NCBI GenBank assembly: GCA_963989245.1
Contig: OZ022349.1
Span: 25,467,151 to 25,531,150, forward strand
DNA length: 64,000 nt
Reading direction: 5' to 3'
Source of the DNA: Nansenia antarctica
Taxonomy: Eukaryota; Chordata; Actinopteri; Argentiniformes; Microstomatidae
Shown here: positions 1-9,905 of the stretch, in pieces
How the letters are laid out: every line of letters begins with the position of its first letter
Numbering within the stretch: position 1 is the stretch's first letter
The notes under the pieces: model-generated
The model's database searches: none
What the model was told of the DNA's origin: nothing
The model's input: only the letters and a program-made list of their open reading frames with translations
Translations under genes and position numbers: made by a program

Positions 1-120
1 AGATTTCTGTGAAGCGCGTATCGAGGCATGTGTTGATGACGTATGGTAAGAGCGAAGCTTCGCCTGCCGTACCACGTGACCGATTCGGGAAGTGGCTCGG
101 ATTTGGCGCGAGACTCGAAA

Positions 121-128
121 CATAAAAG
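121..128 (+). promoter_or_regulatory. TATA-like box of the hAT gene
   Basis: An A/T core (cataaaag) lies about 100 bases upstream of the first ATG of the ZBED-type reading frame, in otherwise GC-richer DNA. The position suits a TATA element of the transposon's own promoter. This rests on motif and position only. Confidence 0.3.
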
Positions 129-938
129 GGACAGGTAAACGCAATGGATTCCCCCTCACAGTTTGTTGACTTGCGACTTTATAGTTTGTTTGTTTGCAAT
201 CTTTTGGAGATTCTTTTTTTTTTTGCGATGGAACCAGCGAGAAAGAGGCGATATTCCCCTGTCTGGGAACATTTTGAGCTGATCTCTCCTAATAAGGTAT
301 GCACTATGCACATAGTAATAAATAATAACTAGTGTACTATACTGTAAATAAATGTGACAACACAGTGTATCGTCCCTTGTTCTAATGTCTTTCTTCTAAT
401 TTCTGCTATTGTAAAAGGTGAAGTGTCTGGTGTGTTCAAAAGAACTTGGATACAGCAATAACACTTCATCTATGCTGAGGCATTATAGAGCCCTGCATGA
501 GAACAAGGAGACCAACCAAGGTGGACCAAGCTCAGGTAAGCCTTTTTAGGATGCAATGATAAGACAGCATACAAACATAAAATTACAGGGTAAGTTTTTA
601 TTAGACAACATTAATTTATATTTTAAATATGACTAATGAATGACATCTGCAATTGAATACTGCATTTTTTTTTCATCAGCACTGAAGAATGATGTGGATG
701 AGGCCTTGGTCAATATGGTGATTGAGGATTGCCAGCCCTTCACCATTGTGGAGGACAAAGGGTTCAGAAAGCTTGTTAAAGCTTTCAACCCTACCTATGT
801 TCTCCTCACAAGGCAGGTGTGTATGTGAGCACCACAGTCCTGCAGGCGAGGACCCAAAATGAAACTGCAGACGCAACAGTGGAGGTCCATACCTACCTGG
901 CTGAACCAAACATCGAAAGGATGCAGAACCCCCTACAG

Positions 939-2253
939 CAGGGGTCTTCAACCTTTTCCACCCCAAGGTTCCCTTGGATGAGAGACAAACAGAACAGGGA
1001 CCCCCACATGTAATATATATATAAGCCTATAATAACTTTTATATTTACTTCATTCACCTTTTATTTCACCATATTAACCTATTTATATACTGGGTTATTA
1101 GCCTATATGTGTTTATGATTGATAAAACGTTCATGCATAATTATGATTGGTTATTATTATTATTACTATTATTGTTTTTGTTGTTGTGGTTGTTCTTGAT
1201 GAGGCTTATATTTTCTATTATTATTATTATTTTTCAACAATTAAACTTTTAGCTTCAGGAAGCAAGGTATGCCTACCTCCTGGGTGGACATTGTCAGGCA
1301 GAGCATCATGTCATCCTCAGGCTGCAGTCTGGAACTGTATTTGCTCTTCAGGTAGGTGAGGGAGGAGAATCCTCTTTCACAAAGATAAGTTGTTGCAAAA
1401 GGCAAGAGGCTCACCATGGCCTTTGCTGTCAGTTGGGGGAAGTATTTCTGGCAATGGATCCAGAACTGGGTGAGAGACTGTGACTCGTACACATTCTTGT
1501 GTGTACTGTCTGTGGTTAGGTCGATCAGCTGATCTTCCTCAGCGGCTGTCAGGTTTGAGCCGTCGGATGCATTGTCTTTGAATGATAACCGTATCCATGT
1601 CTTGTGCTTCCTCCAAGACTCAGTCTCAGAAAAGTACTTCTCAAATTGACTTTCGAGTGCCTCCAAGTGATCAACAATTGCGCATTTCACATCAGGCGAG
1701 GGTGCATTGAAATGCGCAGCCAGCTCCGCGCGGTTTTGGCCAACCAGAATCTCGAGGATAGCTGTGCGTAATTCAAAGACGCACGCCAATACTGATCCAC
1801 GGGAAAGCCATCTGACCTCGGAATGGTAAAGGAGCGCGTTGTGTTCCTCTCCTATAGAGAAGCAAAGAGGCGGGTGTGTTATTATCAAACTAGTAACTAA
1901 ATTAGTAACGTTATGCTAGTTATTAATTAACGTTAATTTCGCAATGAAGACCGAACTGCAGCGTTTTAGCCAACACCTAGCTTGCTAGACAGGTGTGTTT
2001 TATTTTCCAGCTGACGTTATGTTAGACTCTAGAATCATGGGCATCATTTATTTTGTAAATTGTTTTTGTCAAAAGTAGCTTATTATTGCCTATTAATGCT
2101 TGTACCTTACTCAATATCATTTTTGGTATATTTTTAAATTCTCACTGATTATTTTGGTGAAAGTTGTCAATTATTATGACAGAAATTGGCGGACCCCCTG
2201 CAGTACCTCTGCGGACCCCCTAGGGGTCGCGGACCCCCAGTTGAAGACCACTG
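939..2253 (-). mobile_element. Nested hAT element with exact 8-bp target duplication
   Basis: The ends are short inverted repeats: CAGGGGTCTTCAAC at the left and the reverse complement of CAGTGGTCTTCAAC at the right. The octamer ccctacag is at 931-938 and again at 2254-2261, the size hAT transposases make. Removing the insert restores a continuous hAT frame (NPLQ-YWEEH) in the host element. It carries only the C-terminal part of a transposase on the minus strand. A truncated relative of the same family is at 49080-49461. Confidence 0.88.
1241..1888 (-). pseudogene. hAT transposase C-terminal fragment (ZBED5/FAM200-like)
   Basis: An open frame of about 215 codons on the minus strand lies inside the nested hAT. 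It contains SEVRWLSRGSVLACVFELR, the motif seen in ZBED5/SCAND3/FAM200-type hAT proteins, and near the end the dimerisation-like segment TTYLCERGFSSLTYLKSKY. The N-terminal BED finger and the first part of the catalytic fold are absent, so this is a 5'-deleted copy. The first methionine is probably internal to the original protein. Confidence 0.75.
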
Positions 2254-2453
2254 CCCTACAGTATTGGGAAGAACACAAAAATGTGTATCCTAATTTGTAT
2301 AAACTTGCCGTTAATTTTCTATGTACCCCAGCTTCATCTGTGCCCTGTGAAAGGATATTTTCAAAAGCAGGTGAAATCGTCTCAAAAAAAAGAAACCGCC
2401 TGAAGCCCAGCACTGTGGAGAAATTGTCATTTTTAAATAAAAATGAATAAATG

Positions 2454-2778
2454 AATAAAATGTTGTTGTTCCTAGTACGATACGATAGTTCTTGTTCATG
2501 ATTGGACAGCTCAGGGCTTGTGCCCTTTTCTATCCATCGTTTCGCTTGGATGTGGAGGTGTAGATGGAGGGGAGGAGCGGTAGCTGAGCCAATGGCTTCC
2601 ATAAGAGTTTTTTTTTTTTTCTCTTAATAGAAGATAGAAGAATAAAAGAATAAAAGAATAGTGAGGATAAAACAATAAAATAGAAGATAGACAACAGGAA
2701 AAAGGCCAACAGTGCTCAATAGTGCTTATGGGTGGATGCATGGAGGTTATTATCTAGTAAATGAAATAAAATATAAAA
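2454..2778. other. Intergenic stretch between hAT and LINE debris
   Basis: No convincing gene is visible. The segment begins with the presumed 3' end of the outer hAT (acgatacgatag, similar to the hAT end at 39226) and continues with an A-rich GAAGATA/AATAAAAG tract at about 2627-2700. Confidence 0.4.
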
Positions 2779-3850
2779 TCATAAAATCATATTGTCAGTC
2801 AGGATGTTGATGGTTATGGTGGATTGTTTTGCAGGATTATGGAGAGAGGTGTTCCGGTGGTCCATTGCACTTCTTGAATTAACTGCGTCAGTGATGGATT
2901 GTTGATTGCTCGTTGGATATATTTCTGAGTGAGAATGGTGTTTCTTTGTTTGATGGTTTGGAGTCCGGACATGCTGTGGATGTATTGAGTGCTGATGTAC
3001 ATCGGGAGTCTGTATGCCATTTTTATTGCCTTGTTTTGGATGGTTTGGAGTCTGTTGAACTGGTGTTGTGAAGCTGTGGTCCGGCTGGTGCTGCATATTC
3101 GAATAGTGATCTGATGTATGATTGGTAAACTTTGAGGATGATTTCTGGTGATGCTCCGTGTTTGTGTCCGCTGAGTGCTTTGAGGTGGTTGAGTCTTTGA
3201 TTTCCTTGTTTTTCCAGGTTATTGATGTGAGTGGTCCATGACATGTTTCTTTGAAAAGTGACTCCTAAGAACTTTGCCTCTTTGGCCAGGGTGATGGGGG
3301 TGTTATAGAGGGTGAGGTGGACGACATGTTTGAGATGGGGGTTTTTGGTGAATAATATGAGCTGTGTTTTGGTGGGGTTGAGTTTGATTCTCCAGGTGTT
3401 GGACCAGGTTTCTATTGTAGTGATGCATGATTGGAGTTTTTTGGCAGCAAGTGGAATGGATTTTGAATGAGTCCAGTAGCAGAGGTCGTCGGCAAATTGT
3501 GAAACATGTCCAATGGTGGGTGGGGGGTAGTAGATGTCTGAGATGTAGACGAGGAAAAGGAGGGGACTGAGGACTGCACCTTGTGGAACACCGGCTTCAG
3601 GAGTGAAAGGGGTGGAGTGTTGACTTTGACCTTGATTTGACGATTATGAAGAAAGCTTGATATTATGTTGAAGATGGGAAGTGGTAGTTTGAATTTATTG
3701 TCTTGGAGTTTGAAGAGTAATCCGTTGTGCCACATTTTGTCAAATGCCTTTTCTACATCGAAAAATATTGCCATGGTGAATTCTTTTTTGGTGAAACTGC
3801 GGGTGATTGCTTCTGACAGCCGGAGGATATTGTCAGTGGTGGATCTGTTT
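2779..3850 (-). pseudogene. LINE reverse transcriptase fragment (Jockey/I-like), frameshifted
   Basis: Read on the minus strand, 3774-3412 encodes an RT palm segment: MAIFFDVEKAFDKMWHNGLL, then FLHNRQIKVKVN. In other frames, 3244-3023 gives MSWTTHINNLEKQGNQRLNH with LSGHKHGASPEIILKVYQSYIR, and 3020-2814 gives the C-terminal tail (MAYRLPMYIST, IHSMSGLQTIKQRN). The order is right for one non-LTR RT with at least two frameshifts. The 5' side is interrupted by the minisatellite at 3860. Assignment to the Jockey/I group is by motif memory, not a search. Confidence 0.7.
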
Positions 3851-3859
3851 TTGCGGTTT

Positions 3860-4762
3860 TTTCACCCTGCCTTCTCCTCTCTCTCTCCATCCTACACCTA
3901 CCCTGCCTTCTCCTCTCTCCATCCTACACCCACCCTGCCTTCTCTCTCTCCATCCTACACCCACCCTGCCTTCTCCTCTCTCCATCCTACACCTACCCTG
4001 CCTTCTCTCTCTCCATCCTACACCTACCCTGTCTTCTCCTCTCTCTCTCCATCCTACACCCACCCTGCCTTCTCCTCTCTCCATCCTACACCTACCCTGC
4101 CTTCTCTCTCTCCATCCTACACCCACCCTGCCTTCTCTCTCCATCCTACACCCACCCTGCCTTCTCCTCTCTCTCTCCATCCTACACCCACCCTGCCTTC
4201 TCCTCTCTCTCTCCATCCTACACCCACCCTGCCTTCTCCTCTCTCTCTCCATCCTACACCCACCCTGCCTTCTCCTCTCTCTCTCCATCCTACACCCACC
4301 CTGCCTTCTCCTCTCTCTCTCCATCCTACACCCACCCTGCCTTCTCCTCTCTCTCTCTCCATCCTACACCCACCCTGCCTTCTCCTCTCTCTCTCCATCC
4401 TACACCCACCCTACCTTCTCATCTCTCTCTCCATCCTACACCTACCCTGCCTTCTCCTCTCTCTCTCCATCCTACACCCACCCTGCCTTCTCCTCTCTCT
4501 CTCCATCCTACACCCACCCTGCCTTCTCCTCTCTCTCTCTCTCCATCCTACACCTACCCTGCCTTCTCCTCTCTCTCCATCCTACACCTACCCTGCCTTC
4601 TCCTCTCTCTCTCCATCCTACACCCACGCTGCCTTCTCTCTCTCTCCATCCTACACCCACCCTGTCTTCTCCTCTCTCCATCCTACACCCACCCTGCCTT
4701 CTCCTCTCTCCATCCTACACCTACCCTGCCTTCTCCTCTCTCCATCCTACACCCACCCTGAG
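3860..4762. repeat. Minisatellite, 27-37 bp pyrimidine-rich unit
   Basis: Tandem copies of cctaccctgccttctcct followed by ctctctctccatcctacac, with the internal CT run varying (two to five CT), so units differ in steps of 2-4 bp. The array sits at the 5' edge of a minus-strand RT fragment and generates long spurious frames on both strands. Confidence 0.93.
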
Positions 4763-4765
4763 AGT

Positions 4766-5225
4766 TTTGGTGAGGTTTAAGATGAGATTAGGCCGTTGAT
4801 TGTCATTGTCCCACTTAACAGTTGACTGTGTAACATACGTATACTGGTTCTATTATTGTTGAATTTGTGAATGATATGTTACTCCCTAACTATTATTATA
4901 TACCTGATTGTAACCTGTACAGTTCTTTTGCAAACGTTATCCCCCTGAAGTGTTGTGTATTTATATATAAAGTTTATTCCGTTTTCTGAATCAGTGTGGA
5001 CTCGTGGTGTGTTTGTTCATCGTCTGACATTGGCACGTTTTATTACAATATCAACTACTATACTAGTCCAAAAGTTACATGTACTTATCATAACTGTACA
5101 TGTCCTACTCTAATGGATCTTGAACGAAACGCGCATTTTTTTTATTAAGTTGAATTGCTGTGCATTGTTTTAGGATGCTTAGTCCAGGGCTCAAGTTGCG
5201 TTTGCAACTTTATTTGCGCGATTTC

Positions 5226-5229
<4 letters not shown>
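4766..5229. other. Non-coding stretch, possible solo LTR
   Basis: No gene is seen. A TATA-like/poly(A)-like segment (tatatataaag near 4965) is followed by a tract ending gtctgaca at about 5030, which resembles an LTR end. Neither a matching left edge nor a target duplication was found. Confidence 0.2.

Positions 5230-5271
<42 letters not shown>
5230..5271. repeat. (TG)n microsatellite
   Basis: About twenty uninterrupted TG dinucleotides. Confidence 0.95.
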
Positions 5272-5274
<3 letters not shown>

Positions 5275-5654
5275 GCACACTTGCATTTTATAACGTTGTA
5301 TTTAATAACGTTTATTCCGTTCTGCTTTTATTTGATAGTCGGGGTCTTATAGGGCTCTCCCAACCCGAGGTGCTCTGTGCTCTGATGTGCTTTAACTAGC
5401 CAACTCCGTACTACGTTAGCGGAGCGAGTTACGTGTGAAAGCATGTGTTTTCATATATAAACGGGTTATTTTGATAAACCGGATACATTTTGTGAATATA
5501 TATGCTTACTTTCTCGCCTGAAAACATATTAAAACTTCATAAAATGACATATTAACACTTGTAGAGCCAAATTACAGCTTTTCGCTAATGGCGGCCAAAA
5601 CGGAGGTTTCACTAGACTGACGTCACAGTCGCCAGCTGGTCGTGACGCGTGCCC

Positions 5655-6132
5655 GCTGGTCGTGACGCGTTAGGCCGCTGATGGCCCTACAGCTTTTGGC
5701 AGCAGCAGCTTTTGGCATGACAGCTGCGCCGTCTAGTGTTCTAGGAGCAGGGTTTACAAGGCAATCAATTGTCGAGAACAAGACCCTGGGGTTATTCTTG
5801 TTTGTAGATAATATATTTGAAAAGTGATTTTTCCTAGCATTTCGCATTGCCAAGTTAAAGGCAGATAGATGTTCTTTAAAAATATTCTGATCAACCTGTA
5901 ATTTGCTCTTTCTCCATCTGCGCTCAGCTTTCCTACATGATCTCTTAAGGAGATTTATTTCACTGTTACGCCATGGTGCTCTCCTCTTGGCTCCAATCTT
6001 TTTTAGTTTGGTAGGTGCCAGGGAGTCCAGGGCTATTTTTACTTTATTGTTAAAGGTAATTACTAAGTCTTTTTCATATAACGTGGGAGTTGTGTGATTA
6101 CTGTTCATTAAAGCTTTGAAATTCTCAGCCAC
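5655..6132 (-). pseudogene. LINE ORF2 fragment between endonuclease and RT
   Basis: The minus-strand frame contains FNNKVKIALDSLAPTKLKK, RRAPWRNSEINLLKRSCRKAERRW split over adjacent blocks, then NHFSNILSTNKNNPRVLFST. This is the linker typical of Rex1/L2-type fish LINEs (compare RAPWLSETLHACRLELRAAE in the L2 copy at 11.9 kb). Endonuclease and RT are both missing. It is probably a fragment broken on both sides; the frame after LVNPAPRT at the low-coordinate end looks unrelated. Confidence 0.65.
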
Positions 6133-6168
6133 ACACTCATAAGCACTGCCCTTGCTAACTAACTCCTA

Positions 6169-6345
6169 GAACTTGGAACAACCCCATACTTTCCCCTGTA
6201 CAACCCATTCACGGTATGACCCACCAAACTCACATAAATTGGACCCAGAATCCTTTGGGGCCCTAATATGCAAATCAGTTATGGCCAAGCGGCCAAGCGG
6301 CCAATCGACATTTATATTATTATAATTATAATAATAATCGACATT
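6169..6345 (+). repeat. Direct repeat, copy 1 (about 170 bp)
   Basis: Begins around acttggaacaaccccatact and ends in gccaatcgacatttatatta plus an AT-rich tail. A close copy in the same orientation is at 7434-7606. Next to this copy is an inverted repeat (tcgacatttatatagcg at 6338-6354 against 6370-6386). No coding sequence. Confidence 0.75.
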
Positions 6346-6399
6346 TATATAGCGGGTTAGGGTGAAAGGCGCTATATAAATGTCGATTATTATAATAAT

Positions 6400-7433
6400 T
6401 ATAATAATAGTAATAATTATTATTATTATTGACCATAAATGATCAGTTCTCCTTCAGATTCACTTGCCCTCCCCCTTAGGATCCATTAGCTGATCACAAG
6501 TCTACAGGTCAGGGACCTTGACGACTTCTACAGCTAAGTGGAGACATTGAGTCTACAGCTGTTAAAATATCTTCTCAGAAAAATCGATAGGATCTTGGAA
6601 GGCAGTTTTCTGTAAGGTGACCCTGGGACCCTCTTTCCTAGTATTCCACCACACTCTAAGCTACCTTATAATGAATACACAATGGATATATAATGAATAG
6701 AAATATTGATCAAATCTGCATTCCCCCCTTAAGACCTATCTAATGAGGCCATTTCCTGGCACCGCACCAATATCCCAAGATGGAGTAGAACTTTTAATTA
6801 CCGTCTGTGGTGGTTCAGTGTGCCTTCGGCAATTCTCTCAACAAGATGGAGGGTGCTCCATACGAGGGTCGAGTTGAAGCCAGAGAATATTGACTCCAAC
6901 CGACATCTACCAATGTAAAACATGGTGGAAACAGGGGAAGAAGAGATGCTTATGATGTGCTGGAGAAGCTCAGCACATGTTTCACATTATGAAACAATTT
7001 AATGTAATGCAGTTAATCAATCATTTGATTTTGTTATAGAAAACTCAACTTAACAACTATGTTTCATGAAACTCCAACACCAACATGAAATATGACTGTA
7101 GCAATAGACCTTCCCCCAATAAGAAGCTTTTCATTGAAATATATATACACATCGAAAGGCTAAGAAGTTCAAGTAGTCAGTAAGCATGGACAGTGCTATC
7201 GAGTGTGTGGCTGAACATTTTTTGCAGACCACAATGAGATTGTTGACTTGAGGGACTCTGAATTATGAATCGGTCTCAGTGAATCAGAGATTCATCCTCT
7301 TCAACATCAGAAGGATACAACCAGTCCGGAGACAGTTGCCTTGCACTCATATTGGTCAGAAAATACTACGAGTGGAAGTTCTTCCATTGTCAAGAACAAC
7401 ACACTCAATAGCACTGCTCATGCCTACTGACTA
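6400..7433. other. Non-coding DNA between two direct repeats
   Basis: About 1 kb without a long reading frame or recognised domain, bounded by the two 170-bp direct repeats. It could be the body of a non-autonomous element or a tandem duplication product. No diagnostic ends were found. Confidence 0.35.
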
Positions 7434-7606
7434 TTAGAACTTGGAACCACCCAATACTTTCCCCTGTACAACCCAGTCACGGTATATCCCACCAAACTCA
7501 CATAAATTGGACCCAGAATCCTTTGTGGCCCTAATATGCAAATCAGTTATGGCCAAGCGACCAAGCGGCCAATCGACATTTATATTATTATAATTATAAT
7601 AATAAT
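7434..7606 (+). repeat. Direct repeat, copy 2 (about 170 bp)
   Basis: Nearly the same sequence as 6169-6345 with scattered substitutions. Its ATT/ATA tail meets the truncated copia protease at 7606, so this repeat (or its carrier) marks the breakpoint of the copia element. Confidence 0.75.
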
Positions 7607-7771
7607 CTTATATGTTACATCGGCCTGGAAACCGTCATCGAACACCTTGAACCTGGCCAGGTCGGTGATAATATGCGCAGTCGCACTGGTGTCCACCATC
7701 AGACCCCTCGTAACACTGTGTCCTGGCTTGTCCTTAGCCAGAAACGCGTAAGTGTTGTCATGACCACTCAC
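7606..7771 (-). pseudogene. Copia protease N-terminus, truncated
   Basis: The frame reads HSVTRGLMVDTSATAHIITD followed by LARFKVFDDGF. This is the copia aspartic-protease start, where the usual core is VDSGA(S/T)SH; here the D-S-G-A core reads D-T-S-A, so the active-site triad looks damaged. It begins in a different frame from gag and overlaps its end. It is cut off by the AT-rich repeat at 7606. Confidence 0.65.
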
Positions 7772-8622
7772 TTGCTCAGCTCGGACACCCCTCGCGCGTC
7801 GTCCTGGTCCGGTCTCCTTCTGCAGGCGGCTCCTTGATGTGTGGAGCTCCTACAGTGGTTACACCACACCTTGCGTCGACAGGTCCTTTTGATATGTCCC
7901 TTTTGGCCACATTTGTAGCACACAATGTCTGTTCGCTGTGCGCTCTGGCTACTTGCGCTTTGGGCGTTCTGGGCATCCCGGTCAGACAGGGCTTGGGCTC
8001 GCATAACATTGTCCTCCGACGCCGTTACGCACATTTTCTCCGTGTCCTCAAAACTCCTGAGCTTAGTTTTAAACACAGAAAAAGGCATGGTCTCTTCACT
8101 CTGTGTGACATGTATCGCAAAGGGTTTAAATGACTCGGGCAGTCCTTTCAATACCATAGCCACAAGTAGGCTATCACTCAAAGTCTCATCTGCATTCCTC
8201 AGTGCAGTTATTGCCCTTTCTGCACGAATGATATAGTCGGTCACTGTTTCACTGTTAGACTTTTGCAGTGTGGTCAACTCTGTATAGAGACTTATAGCCC
8301 TTGGCTTCCCTGAACCCGCATAATAATTGCGCAATATCTCTAGGGCTTTTCGTCCGTCATCTGGTGCGTCTCGCATTATGAGCGACAAACTTTTGTCATC
8401 TAGAAACTGAATGAGCTCTGCGTAAATCTCTGCATTCGTCTCCTCATCTTCTCTCAACTCCTCAGCCGAAGCTGTTAAGGGGAGGTCTGTTTTGAGAGTG
8501 TCTTTCAGTTTCTGTAGCCGGAGATGGCCCATGAACTTTGTTTCCCACAGTTCGTACCTTTCCTCATCTCCGTCAAACGCTAGTCGAGACCAACGCGAAC
8601 TTCTTTCCGATTGTCTCGCCAT
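7768..8622 (-). CDS. gag: Copia Gag with CCHC zinc knuckle
   Basis: An intact frame of 284 codons begins MARQSERSSRWSRLAFDGDE 11 bases after the primer site. Residues about 15-190 follow the Ty1/copia gag (UBN2-like) pattern: YELWETKFMGHLRLQKL, a central helix-rich part, and YTELTTLQKSNSETVTDYI. Near residue 235 a nucleocapsid zinc knuckle is complete: CYKCGQKGHIKRTC (C-x2-C-x4-H-x4-C), followed by a second Cys/His cluster (CNHCRSSTHQGAAC). Gag would form the virus-like particle and package the RNA. The start is fixed by the LTR/primer-site layout. The knuckle and position make the call secure. Confidence 0.85.
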   Translation of the reverse strand: MARQSERSSRWSRLAFDGDEERYELWETKFMGHLRLQKLKDTLKTDLPLTASAEELREDEETNAEIYAELIQFLDDKSLSLIMRDAPDDGRKALEILRNYYAGSGKPRAISLYTELTTLQKSNSETVTDYIIRAERAITALRNADETLSDSLLVAMVLKGLPESFKPFAIHVTQSEETMPFSVFKTKLRSFEDTEKMCVTASEDNVMRAQALSDRDAQNAQSASSQSAQRTDIVCYKCGQKGHIKRTCRRKVWCNHCRSSTHQGAACRRRPDQDDARGVSELSK

Positions 8623-8631
8623 GGTAGCACT

Positions 8632-8645
8632 CTGGGCCCATAACC
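8632..8645 (-). promoter_or_regulatory. Primer binding site, half-tRNA iMet type
   Basis: On the minus strand this reads GGTTATGGGCCCAG, complementary to the anticodon arm of initiator tRNA-Met (CTGGGCCCATAACC), and it begins directly after the LTR's terminal CA. Priming from an internally cleaved initiator tRNA is the mechanism known for Drosophila copia. Confidence 0.82.
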
Positions 8646-8964
8646 TGTTAAATGTTGGTTATTGCATATTGGCTAAAACCATAACGATCGGACTGCACAC
8701 TGAACGGAGGAATCATACACTGTCAGACAGGATTCATGTTATCAAGGAAGCAACTTTTATTGTGGGAATGGTCACATATATAGGATCAGCTGGCTCAATC
8801 ATTCATGTCACACAGCTGGTGTCAATCAATCAATTATGCCCCACTCACACTGGGATAGGGATGACTGGAGAGCACACTCATGTCAACAGGGAGACATTGG
8901 ACATTATAGAACTAGGATCACTAGGCCATTACACCATACTCGTGTTTTGAGATTTGTGTTGACA
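8646..8964 (-). repeat. Copia 5' LTR (319 bp)
   Basis: In sense direction it starts TGTCAACA and ends TTTAACA, giving the canonical TG...CA with short inverted ends. A TATA-like tatatat (about 8776-8783) and an AATAAA signal (about 8756) lie in the expected promoter-to-poly(A) order. The primer site follows at once. The 3' LTR and target duplication are not in the window. Confidence 0.8.
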
Positions 8965-9214
8965 GGAAAATGGACCCGGGTGCTGATGAGGCACTGTCAG
9001 CTCCCAGTAGCACCTAGAGCAGTACTGGAACCGGTACAAGGGTGTACCAGAACCACCATCAGGTTGTATTGCTGTCATCTTTATTGTCTTTATTGTGTTG
9101 TTGCATCATAACTGTGCTTAAGATTCTCTTTTGGCAGGACCTGTGACCATGCTGGATGCAGAACGATGCAGATATAACACTAAATTTATGGACAGTGTGT
9201 ACGCCGATAATATG

Positions 9215-9575
9215 CAAGGAACTTTTCCTGGATACATGGTGTACAGGTTTTTTGCCCTTGCTTGCTTGCTTTGTGCCAGTGGTCCTTGGCCTCCCCTTGG
9301 GGCCCCCCGGCTGCCCCGTGTGCCTGGTCTGTTCCGCCGCCGGGGCACCTGCTTGGCCGTCCTTGTGCGGGGCCTCTTTGGTCTGTGCTTGCTTGGCTGG
9401 GCTGTGCTGGTGGTGGGGCGGGCTGGGTGTGTGGGGCGGCGGGGGCTCCCCGGGGGGGGGGGGGGGGGGCCAACCGCTGGGTACTGGTAGGCAAACTGGC
9501 TAGTAGTCGCTCTATGTGTAGAGGGCTGCAAGGGAATTTTCCTGGCTACATAGTGTACAGGTTTTTACTTTTGCC
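9215..9575 (+). repeat. GC-rich module, copy A
   Basis: A GC-rich core of about 280 bp is bounded on both sides by a similar motif: tcctggatacatggtgtaca at about 9227 and tcctggctacatagtgtaca at about 9539, each followed by ggttttt. The same module in the opposite orientation is at 14000-14376 (core, CAAACTGG-TAGTAGTCGCTCTA motif and flanks all recognisable). No protein is likely; frames here are compositional. Confidence 0.75.
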
Positions 9576-9905
9576 TGCTTACATTTACATTTACATTTTT
9601 GGCATTTAGCAGACGCCTTATTCCAAAGCGACTTACAATCAATACATTTGAATACTAAGCATGTGAATCAGCAGTCCACCATTCGTTGCAGGAAGAGTAC
9701 TCTAGCTCGGGTCCGGGGCCACTGATAGGAGGAAAAACCTTCTCCCTATTATCGCCTTCTACTAAAAAAAAAAAATTTTTTTTTTTTTTTTTTTTACTGG
9801 AGAAACTGAGAAACAGTACAATGGGGGCAATAGAAGTTCTTGGGACACAGTAGAGGGGAAAGCGGGTGTCTTTAGGAGACGTAGTGGTGAGGGTCGGAAG
9901 ATGTC

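Larger units (their letters stand above)
228..2449 (+). pseudogene. ZBED-type hAT transposase, internally deleted
   Basis: This is a degenerate hAT-superfamily transposase gene with introns. Exon 228-296 starts MEPARKRRYSPVWEHFEL. Exon 418-535 completes a BED-type zinc finger (C-x2-C in KCLVCSK, then HYRALH). Exon 680-816 gives the conserved N-terminal transposase segment ending FNPTYVLLTRQ. After a large deletion, codons from about 864 (LAEPNIERMQNPLQ) join YWEEHKNVYPNLYKL at 2262, the hAT C-terminal dimerisation domain (SVPCERIFSKAG), with a stop near 2449. The RNase H-like catalytic core is missing, so the copy cannot encode an active enzyme. The frame is split at 938/2254 by a second hAT. 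The family call is strong; exon edges are inferred from GT-AG and frame. Confidence 0.8.
7606..8964 (-). mobile_element. Ty1/copia retrotransposon, 5' half
   Basis: In minus-strand order: complete 5' LTR, primer binding site, gag and the beginning of protease, then a break at an AT-rich repeat at 7606. Integrase, RT, RNase H and the 3' LTR are missing from the window. Copia elements are uncommon in fish, so a copy with a clean LTR and open gag suggests fairly recent activity of the family. Confidence 0.85.

Noticed and set aside
3665..4799. Plus- and minus-strand frames of 160-371 codons over the pyrimidine minisatellite
   Set aside because: Period-driven translation of a tandem repeat; all three frames give similar Ser/Pro/Leu or Arg/Glu repeats.
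5903..6097. Plus-strand ORF of 64 codons
   Set aside because: Antisense to the LINE ORF2 linker fragment, which has recognisable motifs on the minus strand.
9118..9531. Pro/Gly-rich frames in the GC-rich module
   Set aside because: Present on both strands and broken by a poly-G run; composition explains them.
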